64,000 nucleotides of DNA from Odontesthes bonariensis (taxonomy: Eukaryota; Chordata; Actinopteri; Atheriniformes; Atherinopsidae): the NCBI RefSeq assembly GCF_027942865.1, contig NC_134510.1, positions 27,583,209-27,647,208 of the forward strand, in the 5' to 3' direction. Below are positions 23,650-36,962 of the stretch, piece after piece. A program made the translations under genes and the position numbers. Every line of letters starts with the position of its first letter. The first letter of the stretch is position 1. Under the pieces are notes generated by a model. It made no database searches, was not told the origin of the DNA, and saw only the letters and a program-made list of their open reading frames with translations.

Positions 23650-24800
23650 GAGAGCAGATTTTAACAGTGGGACATTTGACCATTTAATGAAAAATATTCG
23701 CTCATGTTGAGTTTGATGGCAGTCACAAGTCTCAAAAAAATTGAGACAGGGGTCATGTTTGCCCCTGTGAAACTTCTCCTCTTCTTTTAACAACAGTCAG
23801 TAAACCTGTGAGAACACGGGAGACAAGTTGTTTTGTTTTTGAGAGAGGAAAGGATTCTAACAGCTCAACAGACTTTGATCTTCTTTGCTGTATTTTTTTG
23901 TTTCAGGATGGGCCAAATGTTTTTCAGTTAAAGAACAGCACAGTTTGCAGCTCCTGAACTCTTCTACCAAGAAGTAATGCTGTTGTAATAGAAATATTAA
24001 AAAAATCATCTGAATGGGATCGTGTGTTGTTTTATAACCTGTATATACCTTTCAGCATCGATGGTGACCTTCCAGATGGGAAAGTTGTCTGTTCCATAGG
24101 CACCAATGCACTCAATACCATCAAAGATGCCGGCTTTTGAACTTAGCATTGATAACAAGCCAGATGGTCCAAGGGATGCAGTGTCCATGATTTCCTGAAA
24201 GTATCTCGAATTTGGATTTTTCTGACGACAAGATAGTTTTCCTCTTTGCCTGAGTTCCTTTTAAATTAGTTTTTGTAGATTAGTTTACATGGAGCTTTAA
24301 GCTGTATCTGTGGATGGAACGGTGGACTGTGTTCACAGATAATGCTTTCTTGAAGGGTTCCTGAGCCCATGCAGTGATTTCCATGACAGATTCATGCCTG
24401 TTTTTAATACAGTGCTGCCTGACAGTTGAAGATCATGAGCATCCAATCAGGATTTTCTGCCATATCCCTTGCACAGAGATATCTCCAGATTCTCCTTTTT
24501 TTTTTTTTAGCAGATTGCTGAACCTATGCCCATCTTTACTTCTGAAAGACTGTCTCTCTAAGGTGCTCTTTTTTAAATCCATCATGCTAATGACTTTGCT
24601 GCTATAACCTGCTTCTCCAGTCTTTTGTTGCCCCAGTGCAAACTTATTTGAGACATTTTGCAACTGTTGCAATTTGATATGCTTTGTATGCTCTATTATG
24701 CATAACATATTACTTAACTAGATTTGCAGATCATTGCATTCTGTCATTATTTATATTTTACAATGTGTCAAAACTTTTTTTGGAACTGGAGTTGAGATTT
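23650..24800 (-). mobile_element. decayed DNA transposon relic (teleost type)
   Basis: The ends carry text seen in many fish DNA-transposon copies: AAAAAAATTGAGACAGGGG near 23735 and a roughly complementary CAAAACTTTTTTTGGAACTGG near 24768. A 60-residue minus-strand fragment at 24006-24188 (GAYGTDNFPIWKVT, DAERYIQVIKQH) reads like a piece of transposase. The frame is broken elsewhere and the superfamily was not fixed. Confidence 0.4.
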
Positions 24801-25123
24801 TCCATCTAAAGCATCACTGGCGGTCTGGCAGAAATTTATAGCTGGCTGCAGACGTGCAGACAAAAACATGTCAAAACTTCCCTGGCACAGTCATCCATTC
24901 CCAGTGTGCTTTTGTTAGCATCTGTCTAAAGTGTGCAAAGATTCGGTTCCTGATTTTTTTTTTTTTTTTACACTTCTTCTTTCTGATCCTCCGTCATCTG
25001 GACAAGCATAGCAAAGATAATGTGTGAAAAAGGATGTCCAGCTGATGTGTTTTTGAGTTGAGTCTACTCTCTTCACTCTTTAAGGGTTTCGGTTATCCTG
25101 CTGTGCCTTTGTTGTCTGCAAAT

Positions 25124-26517
25124 ATGAGTTCAGTCACAACAGCTACAGAAAGCTACAGTTGGGTGAGTGGATATTTTATTAACCTTCATATGCGTCAATA
25201 GTTGGTAGAAAACATAAATGGATAACTTTGTCATTTCTCCACAAGCTGCTTTTGGAGGGCAAGTAAGCTACACTTTACCTTTCTTAGGTTTTCATTGTCA
25301 GTTCATTTAATGGCCGAATTTGAATATAAGATAAGTGGACACCCATTAGTAAAGGATGTTGTCTTGTGCAGTCCATGTCCTTTACATGTTTGATTGAGCC
25401 TGTTTTTCTCTCTCAACTGCAGGATGAGTATGAAAACTACAGTGATTACCCTTCAACAGGCGACAGTAAGGCAACCCCATGCTTTCAGGATGACATCTAT
25501 GCCTTTGCACAGAAGTACTCCCCTATTGTGTACAGCCTGGTGTTCGTTCTGGCTGTCGTAGGCAACGTGCTGGTACTGTGTGTGATCAGACGCTACAGAG
25601 TCTCTCAGAGCGCTGGGGCCTGTGCCTTCTCTTTGACAGACACCTTCCTCCTTCACCTGGCCATCTCTGACCTCCTGCTGGCCTTTACCCTCCCCCTGTT
25701 TGCAGTGCAGTGGGCTCACCAGTGGGTATTCGGCGTGGCTGCTTGCAAGATCTCTGGGGCCCTCTTTTCCCTGAACCGCTACAGTGGCATCCTCTTCCTG
25801 GCCTGCATCAGCTTTGACCGATACCTAGCCATTGTTCACGCCGTCAGCTCAGGCTGGAAGCGTAACACTTGCCATGCACAGTTTGCGTGTGCAGTCATCT
25901 GGTTGGTATGCTTTGGCTTGAGTGCAGTGGAAATAACCTTCAAACAGGTAGTGGAGGTCGAGACTGTTGGCCACCAGAAGACATATCTGTGCCAGGTGTG
26001 GTTTACTGAGAATCCCGTTCAGTGGCATGTGGGGCTGAAGATGGTCAGTATAATTCTGGGTTTTGGTGTTCCTCTGCTGATCATGCTTTACTGCTACATC
26101 CAGATCTTCAGGTCACTGTGCAATGCTTCTCGTCGCCAAAAGCGCAAGTCTCTCCGTCTCATCGTCTCCTTAGTGTCCATGTTTGTCATATGCTGGGCAC
26201 CATACAACTGCTTCCACCTGGCAGACAGTCTGTACAGGCTGGGTGTGGTGTCTGGAGGTTGCCATTTTGGCCGTGTGATGGACATTGGCATTTTGACCAC
26301 AGAAAGTTTGGGCCTGTCGCACTGCGCCTTGAACCCTTTGCTTTATGGCTTCATCGGGGTGAAGTTCAGGAGGGAGCTGGTCAGAATGTTCAAGGGGCTG
26401 CTGGGACAGAGAGGCTTGCTGGGAATGGAGGGCTGGAAGCAGAGGAGACTTAGAAAAGCAACAGGATCATTCAGCTCTGCAGAAAGTGAAAACACCTCAT
26501 ACTCTGTCATGGTGTGA
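25124..26517 (+). CDS. CXC chemokine receptor (CXCR3/CXCR5-like), class A GPCR
   Basis: Two coding exons, 25124-25162 and 25423-26517, join in phase 0 to 377 residues. The short first exon (MSSVTTATESYSW) followed by the rest of the receptor is the usual chemokine-receptor layout. The N-terminus has tyrosines in acidic context (DEYENYSDY), likely sulfation sites for ligand binding. Seven spans are present, with DRYLAIVHAV after TM3, CWAPYN in TM6 and NPLLY in TM7. Paired cysteines are seen in the N-terminus, ECL1, ECL2 and ECL3. The C-tail is rich in serine (SFSSAESENTSYSVMV), as needed for arrestin control. All activation motifs are intact. Two CXCR3 paralogs lie downstream, yet this gene is clearly more diverged, so CXCR3a, CXCR5-like or another fish CXCR remain possible. 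Confidence 0.88.
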
Positions 26518-26982
26518 AACTGGTTAGAGATAAGGAGATAAGTGTGGGTTTTTACGCATGAGGGGGAATTTTGAGGGCAAAAAGTTTAAATAGGACTTTA
26601 AAATGTTTGCAGAAGAATAAGATTTCTTCCTGTATATTTTACATTGGTGCTTTGCCACATTACAGTGCAGCTTATATGGTTTTGTTCTTTTTTTATACTC
26701 TTAATCCTGTTGTACAATCATTAAGTGGGTGTGGAGCAGAGTAAAGCATAGCACCAAACGTATTGATGTTGTCACAGAACATTTCATGAGAATGTGTAGA
26801 TGTTGATGTCCATGAGTCAAATATTGTGAAATTTCTAGTTTTCTCAATACTCTGAAAAGGCTTCTTCAGCTGTTTATACGTGGAGTGCGGTCTCAGTCAT
26901 TTCGACACAAATCTTAGTTTTACTCGCACAAATTTGTCGTGAAACAAAGTTCTCTTTAAAAAGCTGTTAGAATAGATGTGTA

Positions 26983-26988
26983 AATAAA
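26983..26988 (+). terminator. poly(A) signal of the 25 kb chemokine receptor
   Basis: The first clear AATAAA downstream, about 470 bases after the stop codon, followed by T-rich sequence. Confidence 0.5.
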
Positions 26989-29073
26989 AATGTATGTGTT
27001 TTTTTTCATGATAAAGTTCTCTCATTTGTATTTTTTTTTTTTAAAAAACATACTCTGGCGTGCAAAAAGAGGAAATGAACATGACTCATTACAATAAATT
27101 TCTATGTAACTTTTAAACCCAGCCTCATTTTGATGCACAGATTATTATAATAAACTTTGTGTAATAAATACAAAATGTCATGTCTATAGCACATAAACGT
27201 CATTTTACTCCTTTCATTTTGCACAATATGCTGCTGTTGAGTGCACTGGCAGTCCTTAGTGTCAATGCAAATAGGATAATGATGAGTACCTGGAACAGAT
27301 GACGCTTTTGGTTATTCTTAGACTGATGTTCATATTAAGAACGAAGGCAAAAAAAAAACTACCTGTGGCTAACAGGATGTGAATACGGTATACACACATG
27401 CTATATGTGTGTGTGTGTGGGTGCACATGCGTCCATGTTGTCTACGTTGGTCAGTTTTTACAAATTAATTCGTTTGTTACATTTATTTTCTTCATTCTCA
27501 ATAACTCGTGCTGCAATGATTTAAATTTTGTTCAGGGATTAAGTGTAAAGGATAAGTCAATCCAATATTATAAGCAAAATATACCTGTAGGTCCAAAGGC
27601 ACTTTGATCATGCTTCAGAAAATCTCTATAACCTTTGTTATATGCCTGGTGTTTCTGGATGGTTGGATGGATGGACGTTTATTATCCTCAAAGACAGCAG
27701 CTCCCTCTAGTGGAGATCTACTCGTCGTGCAGCACATTGTCTGCTTTGTGTCCAACATGCTGGTGCCGAGTGTCAAATACGGTGGCAACACGGAACTACG
27801 ATAAGTTGGCCTTCAAAACAAAACAAAGCTTATTGATCTATTATTGCTTCGGTCACGAAGGCCATGTCTTTTCAAGAAATCCTGGTCCTTTATACTGGAC
27901 TGGATATATTCTGTGCTTTCAGTCTCTTGTCATGGGTTATTATTATCAACAGTTTGTTCAGTTGGTTGAATCAAATATTTAATTTTGAAAAAACAACATA
28001 TAGAGCAACATCATATTTCGGTTGATTGGCAGGTTTGACAGAAATGACAATGTACGTTTCGGTTGAAACTCGTTGAACCAAAAAGAAAAGAAAAGAAAAG
28101 AAAAGAAAAGAAAAGGACAACAAGGGGAAGTAATTAAAGTGCGCGTGAATCCATCCTGATGGTGCGAAAAATTCTTAAAACCACAATCTGCATGAAAGCT
28201 GCGTCAGTGACGTGAAACGTCCAACTGGTGTGTTGTGCTCAGCTCTTCTCGCCGTCTGTTTTGACACGAACCTTTTGTCTGTGCGGATTCACCTTCAGCC
28301 CGTTTAAACGTGCGAGTCTTCCGCAAGGACAAGTTTAACTATCCCTTAAGTGCAAATGCAAAGCACGAAGGAAACTTTTGCGCGTTTTTGAGCAGGACTG
28401 GAAGGACACTCGACAGCTGCAGGACGTTCGATCTGACGGTAATTACCGTCCCATCCATCCTGAGCGCGGTTATAGGCACAGGTTGGTACGTGTTTTGTCA
28501 TCGGTCCACAGCGCACAGAGGGGCTGCAGCCCTCAGAATAAACAGCTGAACGTTTTCCTGGGAAGTTGGTTAGAGATCAGATATTTACAAAGCTCTTGAG
28601 ATTGTTTAAAGTACGCTGGACTTAAGGAACGTTTGCACTCCCGTTTCTGTTTCGAAATCGCTCCTAGGTCCACATTCTGGTGACTCTGACCGACTTGCGC
28701 AAGTTTGCTGAAAATTGACCTAATCTTTGCACCTAACTGCATACCTTGTTCGTTGGCTGCCGTACAAATTTAAACTAGATTAAAAATCTCACATACTCTT
28801 TTTCAAAGGTTTGAACTGTGTCCGATGGTGTGTATGACTAAGGGAAACTGCCATCCTTTCGGCCCTCTCCACCGTTGCCTCATCCAGTGACATCACATCA
28901 TGTGAGTTATGAGTGAGTCTGATGATTTTTGGAAACCCTCAGCCGGGCTTCCCAAAGGGATATTTTAAAAAATTCACAGTCACCCAGCTGTTGTTACACA
29001 GAGAGAGGAGTGTATATAAGACTGTGACACTTCAAAGTTTTTGATTTCTCTGTGTTTCTGTATCTCCTCTGCA
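26989..29073. other. intergenic, with probable leader and promoter of the next receptor
   Basis: No supported coding segment. About 28140-28600 is richer in CpG than its surroundings and may hold the promoter or leader exon of the next receptor, whose first coding exon is preceded by an acceptor ending at 29074. Confidence 0.4.
28081..28115. repeat. (AAAAG)7 microsatellite
   Basis: Seven perfect AAAAG units. Confidence 0.95.
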
Positions 29074-29080
29074 GCTGAAC

Positions 29081-30462
29081 ATGGCCGTGCTCCTGGATGG
29101 ACTGTTTCGTCAGAACACCACCTATGACTATGACGAAGACTACGAGTATAAAGAGGAGTTTGAAGAAAGAGGCAGTGAGGCGGTGTGGATCCCGATTGTG
29201 TACTCTGTGGTTCTGTTGGTTGGTCTGCTGGGGAATGCGCTGCTCCTGGTCGCTTTGTACCAAAAGAGGCGCTCGTGGAGCCTGTCGGACACATTTATCC
29301 TCCACCTGAGTGTGGCAGACATCCTGCTGCTGGTGACGCTGCCCTTTCGGGCTGCACAGGCCGCACAAGATTCTGGATGGTGCTTTGGGATTTTCTGCAA
29401 GATCTGTGGAGCTGTTTTTAATGTAAGTGTTGTGCAGAGCAAGTAGCGACTGAGATCTGTTAAGAGCAGCTGTGAGAAAGTTGTTTTTGGATGGATTGTG
29501 TCTGACTCTGAGTGGTTATTTCCTGTGAAATGAAACAGAGCCTTAACTCTGATACTCATGTCAACCCCTTAACCCCGCATCACTTCCTTTGTGACATCCT
29601 CTGAGTATTTCATTGTTTCTTTGAAGTAGCAACAATGAAATTGGAGGAGATCAGATCTGAACTTGGTAGAAATGTTTGGAGGTTTTTCTCTTACTGTAAA
29701 CTTTTCTTTTTCTAGATCAACTTCTACTGTGGGATCTTTCTGCTGGTTTGCATCAGTCTGGATCACTACTTGTCCAGCGCCCATGATGTCCAGCTGTACC
29801 CCCACAGCACGCCCAGTTCAGTCCATGTCTACTGCTTTGCGGTGTGGCTCATCTCCCTGCTCCTCACTATCCCTGACTGGATTTTCCTCAGGCCTAAGAC
29901 AGAACAAAGGAAAACACAGTGTGTTCACGGCTACCCTAAGTCTGAATTTGACTGGCATCTGTTTTCACGTGTACTCCACCACCTAGTGGGCTTTTTGCTC
30001 CCTACGATCATCCTGATCGTGTGCTGCTCCTATGTCCTGCTACGTCTGCAGCGCCGCTCAAAAAGCCTTGTGAAGAAGAGGCCTGCCATGGCCATCCTGC
30101 CATTTGTGGTAGTTTTCCTTCTCTGCTGGATGCCATACAACATTACCCTATTCGTGGACACCTTATGTAACATCCACAAAGACCCTCAAAATAATAATGA
30201 GGGTTCTTTAAAAACAGCTCTTAGCGTGTTCTCAGCTCTAGGCTGCGCTCACGCCTGCCTCAGGCCTCTGCTGTATCTGTTTTTTTGTGGAAACTTTAGG
30301 AAACAAACACTGAGACTGCTAAGATGCACTACAGTTGAATGCAAGAGCTCACTGTGGGAGCTGGGTGTGGGCGAGGAAGCCCCACATGAGCAGGAACAGT
30401 CAGCGGAGGAGCTCAAACAGATGACAAGTCCGGAGCATCAGGTCCACTCAGTTCAGGCGTAA
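29081..30462 (+). CDS. CXCR3-family receptor with lost DRY and NPxxY motifs (atypical)
   Basis: Coding exons 29081-29422 and 29716-30462 join in phase 0 to 362 residues. An acceptor ends at 29074, seven bases before the ATG, so the leader is spliced. The N-terminus is tyrosine and acid rich (TYDYDEDYEYKEEFEE), as in CXCR3. All seven spans and extracellular cysteines are present and the frame is intact. Two activation switches differ from canonical receptors. After TM3 the sequence is SLDHYLSS, with His in place of the DRY arginine. In TM7 it is CLRPLLYLFF, with Arg in place of the NPxxY asparagine. Such changes normally remove G-protein coupling. Zebrafish Cxcr3.3 is a reported scavenger-type CXCR3 with an altered DRY motif, so this may be its ortholog. 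The inverted partner at 37.3 kb keeps both motifs. Confidence 0.9.
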
Positions 30463-33205
30463 TGAATGGCCTAAAAAAAAACCTATTACTCATCACTAAG
30501 TGATAATACACCCATGAGGGGAATTTAATGTGAACTCAGGTCATGGGTTTCATGGGTGTGGGACTACAAACTATATGATGAAGAGAAGCGAAAAGAAATG
30601 TCTCTAAATTCCACTTCGATTTGAAAGTTTCAGACAAACATGGTGGTGACTTGTACTGTTGTTCCTCTGTTTTGTATCCACTGTTGCACAATTTAAGCTT
30701 GTTACCTTCAATCATGACACATAGAGATCTTTATTTTGTCGCATGTTATTATTTTTGCAAGCATTTTTAATTAAGGAAGGCGTTTTTTCCTTTATTTATA
30801 TGTAGTGAAAGGCTTGTGTCATAATCCTTTGAAGCAGATGGAATATAAGCTGTTATTTCTTTGTTAGTTTATTTTTGCAATAAACAGTCCGACTCACTTT
30901 ATAACTTGATTGCTGATAACATGCAATAAACCGTTTAACTTTCAGTTCACGGGCAGGCTTGTCTGAAAGCAGTAAAGGTTGTGAATTCCAGGATTACACA
31001 GTGAGTTTGCACGTCTGTTTGTGAAAAAGGAATAGAGAGGGAATTTTTGTCATTTTGACTCCAGTGTTGCAACATTCAGTAAGACACCCAGCCACTGATA
31101 CAAACAGGTAGTGATGTCATCAGTCAGGTGACGGAACAGGACTGAGGCAGAGGCGGATAAACAACAAGCTGCCTGCCAGCCTTTTTGTAGCTCTCTATTT
31201 ACTCTTATCTAAACACTTGTCTTTTTGTTTTGGTGGAGAGAACTGTGACACGCTTTGTCTGTGAGGGCATGAATAGTAACGCAAGTAGGTGGCAAACAAA
31301 GGGAAGTTAGAAAAGAGAGAATCTTACTGTAGGGGCCAAAGCACATGTGCTCAACAACAGAATCTGCTTTTTTTTTGAGTTTGGTATTTAATCTTCACAC
31401 TGCTCTGCAGGCTGCCTGACGGACAAGCCTCATTCCTAAATGAAGGCATGATAATGTTAACACATATAAATATGAACTCATATAAATGTCACTTTCACAG
31501 CTATAAGGTCTTTTGTAAACTCAGTGTACTTTCACACACAGGGAGAAAAAAACTGTTTTCTTCTCTACCTTCCTTCCTGTTTCTATAGTTATTCAGTTTA
31601 TACAGCGTTAAAGTCTCAAAAAGAATGTGGTCTAACCTAAGAAATGTTGCCTCACTATAGCAGCCGTCGCCCTTCTTGTTTAAGTGACATCGCTGGTTAG
31701 AATGAGTCTTGAACATCGTTTAAAATTGACATGTCATTTCCTGCCCAGCTTGAGCGTTTCTGTGAAATGAGATGGAGACATGCAGTCACATAACAAACCG
31801 GTCATGTTGCATAGTCTTTTTGAAACTGAAAACTACGTCATAAAACTTGAAGAAAAAACATTTTTGACGTGTGGCCCTGTGTTAAAACAACACCAGTGCG
31901 TGCGGAGCACACAAAGCTAAATGCTTGAAGAGACTTGTGGCCAAGCCCTTAAATCCGTTAAGTACTAGATGATACTTTTAGCCCTCCACCTGAAAAACAT
32001 TCTCAAATTCCTTCAGCAATAGCTCCACAACTGAGAAGTCAAATTGAACTACCATGGGCTCTGAGGATGGGAGATATTTGAGAGAATTCAAGCAAGTCTT
32101 ATCATCTGAAGTTCATCAAATATGTGCATTTATTCATAGTCCTGGCTGTAACTGTAAATTACAAAATAAAGAACAACCTTATTAAAACAGCTGGGTTTCC
32201 ATTCATTAGTGAAGCAAAACTGAAGTGATAAACTGATTTGAAGCAAATAAATTAAGCTGCGAATTGCCAACTAAAGATGGCAGTATAGGTTATGTTGCTC
32301 TTAGTTGTAATCCAATAGAAGACTGTAAACAAACCACCAGGAAGAAAACAACAACTGTGGAATGTCCACAGGAGGAAAACGGAGTAACTTTTGTCTCTTG
32401 GAATATCTGGAACAGTATATTCAATGGAGTTGTTGCTGTTGTTTTTCCTGGTTAAGGTTTGTTTCTTTTTAGAGCAATTGCTTCTACTTCATTACAACCA
32501 TGAGCAATGTAGCCTGTTCTGCAACCGTCTGACAACACCACTCAACCTAGGTTATTTGCATCAAACCAGCCAATGAAAACGTGTCGTGTGCACATTGCTG
32601 TCATGCGGTTTTTTTTAGATATCACTTAAGATTTGCTTCACTGGTAAATGGAAATCATTCCAGTGACATCGGATGTTACAGAACCTCTTCAAGATATTCT
32701 TAGATGCTAATCTACCAAATCATTTGCAACACAAAGGAAACAGGAAATGGAACGACCATTTTTTTTGTGACTGCTGAGTTATTTAGCAGTTATATTTAAC
32801 ATATATAAATAGTTGATATAATGTTTTCTTGTTTAGTTTAGTTTTGTTCTGATAGAATACAACATTGAATAAATTAAACACAAAACGTGTGAACCTAAAT
32901 GCACATCCAGCATGACTGTGTTTGCCTTGTCTCTGTTTGCCCTCGCAGTTCTGCATGAATCAATAAAATGTCCAAAGGTGGTGAAAATGAGCTCCACAGC
33001 AGCCGTGCTGACCGGGCAGCCTTTAATGCAGACGTTGCTGCACTCATTTCACACTAATCGACTGGTGGTGTTTAAAAAGGAAAAATCATAAAGTGAATCA
33101 GTTAAATAAGTAATTTATCATTGTATCCTTACAGAATTTATGCTGGTTCCCTTTTTGTAACAAATGCAGCCAGACCAGTAATGGAGCCTCTGAGGAGGAA
33201 GAAGT
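30463..33205. other. 3' UTR and intergenic DNA
   Basis: AATAAA occurs at 30879-30884 and again near 30925, about 420-460 bases after the receptor stop. Beyond it no coding frame or recognised repeat is seen. Confidence 0.45.
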
Positions 33206-33262
33206 GAAGAGAAGTGAAATTTATTTATTTAGCACTTTTCAGCAACAAGACGATCCAAAGTG
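33206..33262 (-). repeat. short LINE/SINE 3' tail fragment
   Basis: On the minus strand it reads AGCACTTTGGATC... then GTGCTAAATAAATAAATTTC, the form of the fish LINE tail (AAAGCACTTTG, then GCTATATAAATAAA) found elsewhere in this window. Confidence 0.5.
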
Positions 33263-34574
33263 CTTAGAAGAGGGTAATCTGCTCAATCTGGTGGTTGTTG
33301 CGGGGATGATCCATCACACTATCACCAGTGCACTGTTGTCAAATATTTGCATTTTACTGTTATTGAAGAAAGCGAGGACGCTGAAGGAAAGGAGTGTTTC
33401 TCATTCATTTGAAGGGGCCTGTCACAAGACTACTTTTAGCTCTTTTCATCTGACACTTTTGACATTTTAGCTGAAAAGGTGTGGTTTGGGATGTTATTCT
33501 GCTTTTTGTCTCAGTTACAATTTCCTATCAGAGAGATGTAAGCGATTTCCACAGAAACTGCTACAAGTGGGTTTCCTTTTTTCTTTCAGCTCTTCTGTTT
33601 TCTCCTGATCCGCACAATGCCTAAACATATAGTAACTCCTAGATATTACTATACATTTGTGGTTTTACTGTCTCAGAACAATCCAACTTGTACTGAGGCT
33701 GTGAGTGTGTCTAACACTTCAGCCGTAACAGCCATTGCTTTGTGTGGAGTATATTTTCATAACCAGGCTATAAACCAGAAAAGCTATAAAAGAAACAAAT
33801 GATACAAATGGGTGCTAGGTCACAACCTTTCTCTTTGTTAGTTCCTTGTCTACATACATTCAGACTGAGCTCATTAAAACAATATGCATAATGTTTGTGT
33901 GAACAGGAAAGTTATCATCACTGTACAGTATATCATACCTTCTAACTGAACACGATTATTTTGTTGCAACCCTTTTTTCATCAACTGGCAACTGAAATCA
34001 TCTACACTTAATTAATACACAGTCTATTTCCATCTATGTTTGCACATGTTCTTACAAATGACTGTGCCTATTACCTACTACCTAATAAATAGAGAAGTGT
34101 TGAGGGGCTCAAGACTTATGCACACCTGGAATTGCTCAGTGTGAAAATATAAAGCTCACTGAAGCAAATCCCAGAATTTGCAACTCATTTGTGAAATTAG
34201 TTGTTCGTTCGCAACACTGCAAAGACACTACAGAAACATGCAGCCTATCATGCCTCCTGTGGTGAATTATTTTTTAATTTAATTGAATTTTTTTAATGAG
34301 GAACAAAAAGTTACTATTAAAAAGTGTTTTGTGTTGTAGTTTTGATAGCATACGTGTGTTTGGGATGTGAGATTGACGAGTTGCTGATGGATAACAACTC
34401 TTTTCGAAAAGTGTGACCAATTGTAAAGATTTTTTTTTTTGTATAAAACACATATTTAGGGGATTTAAAATGGTAAAATAATAACACTGAACTATTTGAT
34501 AAGTATATAAGGAAATAAATTGAGTTTGCATAATTCTAAAAATCTTCGGATTGAATTTGGTATGAGCACCTTTA
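33263..34574. other. intergenic, nothing recognised
   Basis: AT-rich DNA without supported genes or repeats. Confidence 0.4.
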
Positions 34575-35170
34575 TTCTTCAGCGAGCCCACTCCCATCTG
34601 GATAAAGCAGGCGCCACAGTGAGGACCGCCTAAAGACTGAAGGGTTGTGTGTCAGAAAGGGTGGTCAGCAGCACAGGAGCACCACAGGCGACTGTGCTCT
34701 CACTGTTTCTCTTCACTTTGTACTCCTCAGATTTCCACTACAATGCAGAGCCCTGTCATCTCCAGAAATACTCAGATGACTCTGCAGTTGTTGGGTGAAT
34801 CAGTGAGGAACAAGAGGCTGAGTACAGAAACTGGTCAGCCTCTTTGTGGCATGGTATGGCTGACAATCACTTCATCTTGAGAAACAAACAAAAAAAAAAT
34901 TATTGTTGATTTCAGGAGGACCAGGAATAAGCCAAACACTCCTTTGGTGATGAGGTGGATGGTGTTGAGGAATACAAGTACCAGAGGGTTTACCTGGACA
35001 TGTTGACTGGATTGAAAACACTGAGGCTGTCTTCAAGTAAGCACATAACAGACTGTACTTTTTATGTCTGCACTAAAATGCTGCATATTTTGACTCAAAA
35101 TGAACAAATTGAGAGAGAAGGCTGGCTGTGCTGGGGACTGCTCTGGAGCCGGTGGATCTGATGGTAAGAA
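34575..35170 (+). mobile_element. LINE reverse-transcriptase fragment (L2/Rex-like), decayed
   Basis: In mixed frames the plus strand reads LYSSDFHYN-like and LQKYSDDSAVVG, which contains the catalytic YSDD-type box of a non-LTR reverse transcriptase. Further on come IVDFRRTRNKP and a GFTWTC-like stretch. Frameshifts and at least one stop break it. Both ends of the LINE are missing. Confidence 0.65.
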
Positions 35171-36962
35171 GAATGATATGTAATTACAATATATTATTAA
35201 TAGATTTTTTTTAATGATAATATATAATTTAATATATAATCTTGTTAGTACGACTGTTTTATGTCTGTCAAACTGTGTTATCTGTGTCATTGTCATAGTT
35301 TCAACTAAATAAGTTCAAAAGAATTATGTGTCTTTGCAAGAGGCTGATTGAATTACCAAAAGATTCCATTTAAAATTGGTTCTTTGCTAATTTTAAGGAA
35401 ATATCTGTTTTATGACACACGAGTCATAGCGCAGGGTTAAGTGGGCTAAGGAACAGAAAGACACATTTTCTCAGGTACAAGGACAGGACTCAATATCTGT
35501 TTGAAAACCAAAAAGCTAATGTCCAAAGAAAAATCTGTAGAAGTCTGTAAATATATCAAGAAAGCCTGGCTTCCTGCAAGCAAACCAAAAAGTAGTTAGG
35601 GGTAGATCAAGACTTTTGAACAGTGTTCCACAAAATTAAATTCAAGTAATCCCATTAATGCAGTACAAAGCACATTCACCATACAGATTAACAGATGTTG
35701 AAATGAATCAGTATTGTATTCAATAATGTCCTCGTTCTCGTCCCTCTGCTTCCAGCACACCAATTTCCATGTCAGAATGTTTGATTGCTGCCTAATATAT
35801 GCATCCCACTGCCAGGTGTCATTGTAATAAGATAATTAAGGTTTTGTGTTTCACCTGTCTTTAGTTATAATGTTACAGCTGATTGGGGTAAGTCTCAGTT
35901 TCAGCTGCTCTGAACTGACTGCTGTGGTGCTGCTGCAAGCCTCAAAGAGACCAGGGTGTGGACGCATTTGCTTTGAATGCCTCCTTTGATTTAATTCACA
36001 GGAGAGTTGTGCATGTAGCCTAAGCTTCCTGCTCCACCCATCACACTCTCAGGTTTTCCTCCTTCTTGGAAAACTTGTTGCTTGTTAACTTACAGCCGGT
36101 AGAATTTACCTGCGGGCTCATGGACACTCTCCATCCTGTCTGACCTTGATGGTCCTGGGCACCTGTGTCTGTTCTTGACAAAGGGAATCTAAATTATTAA
36201 TTACTATAGAAGAGGCTAACTGTTTGAACACGCAGAATTTAAACACCCTCCCTCATTTTTGTGCAATTCACCCTGCAATGAAAGGCAAGGTTTTATGGAA
36301 TAGATTTTATTTTGGCCTGTCAAAGAGAAACATGTGTTGCACAATAAACATTTTAGGCTTGAATGAATTTCTCCTTTTCAGTTTGGAAATGTGAAGTTAT
36401 TCTACATGTAAATATGATTTTGGATGTTAAATGCATCTAATCAGAATAACGCCAGCAGGTACAGTGAACAACGTGAGAGGAGAAAAGAGATGATTCGTTG
36501 TGTATAATGTTACAACTTTTATTGGATTATTCAATGTCTCCTGGTGCCATGCAACAAATTTTTCATATTCATTTTTTATTTTTCTTTACCATTTCCAGAT
36601 GTTGCTTCTGGGAGAGTGTAGCCAAATCCAATCAAATTTATAGTGATTTGTGTATTATTTGGGTGTGAATTTTCATTTCTCTACTGCTAGGTGGGATCAA
36701 CTTTATTATAGAATCCCGATTACTTAAAAGGAGCCAGCAGGTCTACACAGGAACAAACAATGGAAACTGAATTCTGGCACCAATACACTTCATAGAAGGA
36801 CTTCTCAACTTCCCAAACTTTCTCTGAAAGGATATGATGTAAGTAAAACTCTATTTTACTATCCTGTAACCTTTTAGCTGAAGTTTGAAATAGAAAAACG
36901 CCTGTGATAGTAATAAAAACTTTATTATGCAGTTTAAGATTTCGTATACAAACATCAAAAAG
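35171..36962. other. intergenic, nothing recognised
   Basis: AT-rich DNA without supported genes. The minus-strand receptor that follows may have its poly(A) site in here or just after, since AATAAA on the minus strand occurs near 36709 and 36919. Confidence 0.4.

Noticed and set aside
25366-25422. Longer N-terminus for the 25 kb receptor
   Set aside because: The segment is intron before a strong acceptor. The true first exon is at 25124-25162.
28310-28599. Overlapping open frames of 73-79 residues
   Set aside because: No family likeness. The block is CpG-rich and more likely promoter or leader of the receptor at 29 kb.
29140-29559. 139-residue minus-strand frame over CXCR exon 1
   Set aside because: Antisense shadow of the receptor and its intron.
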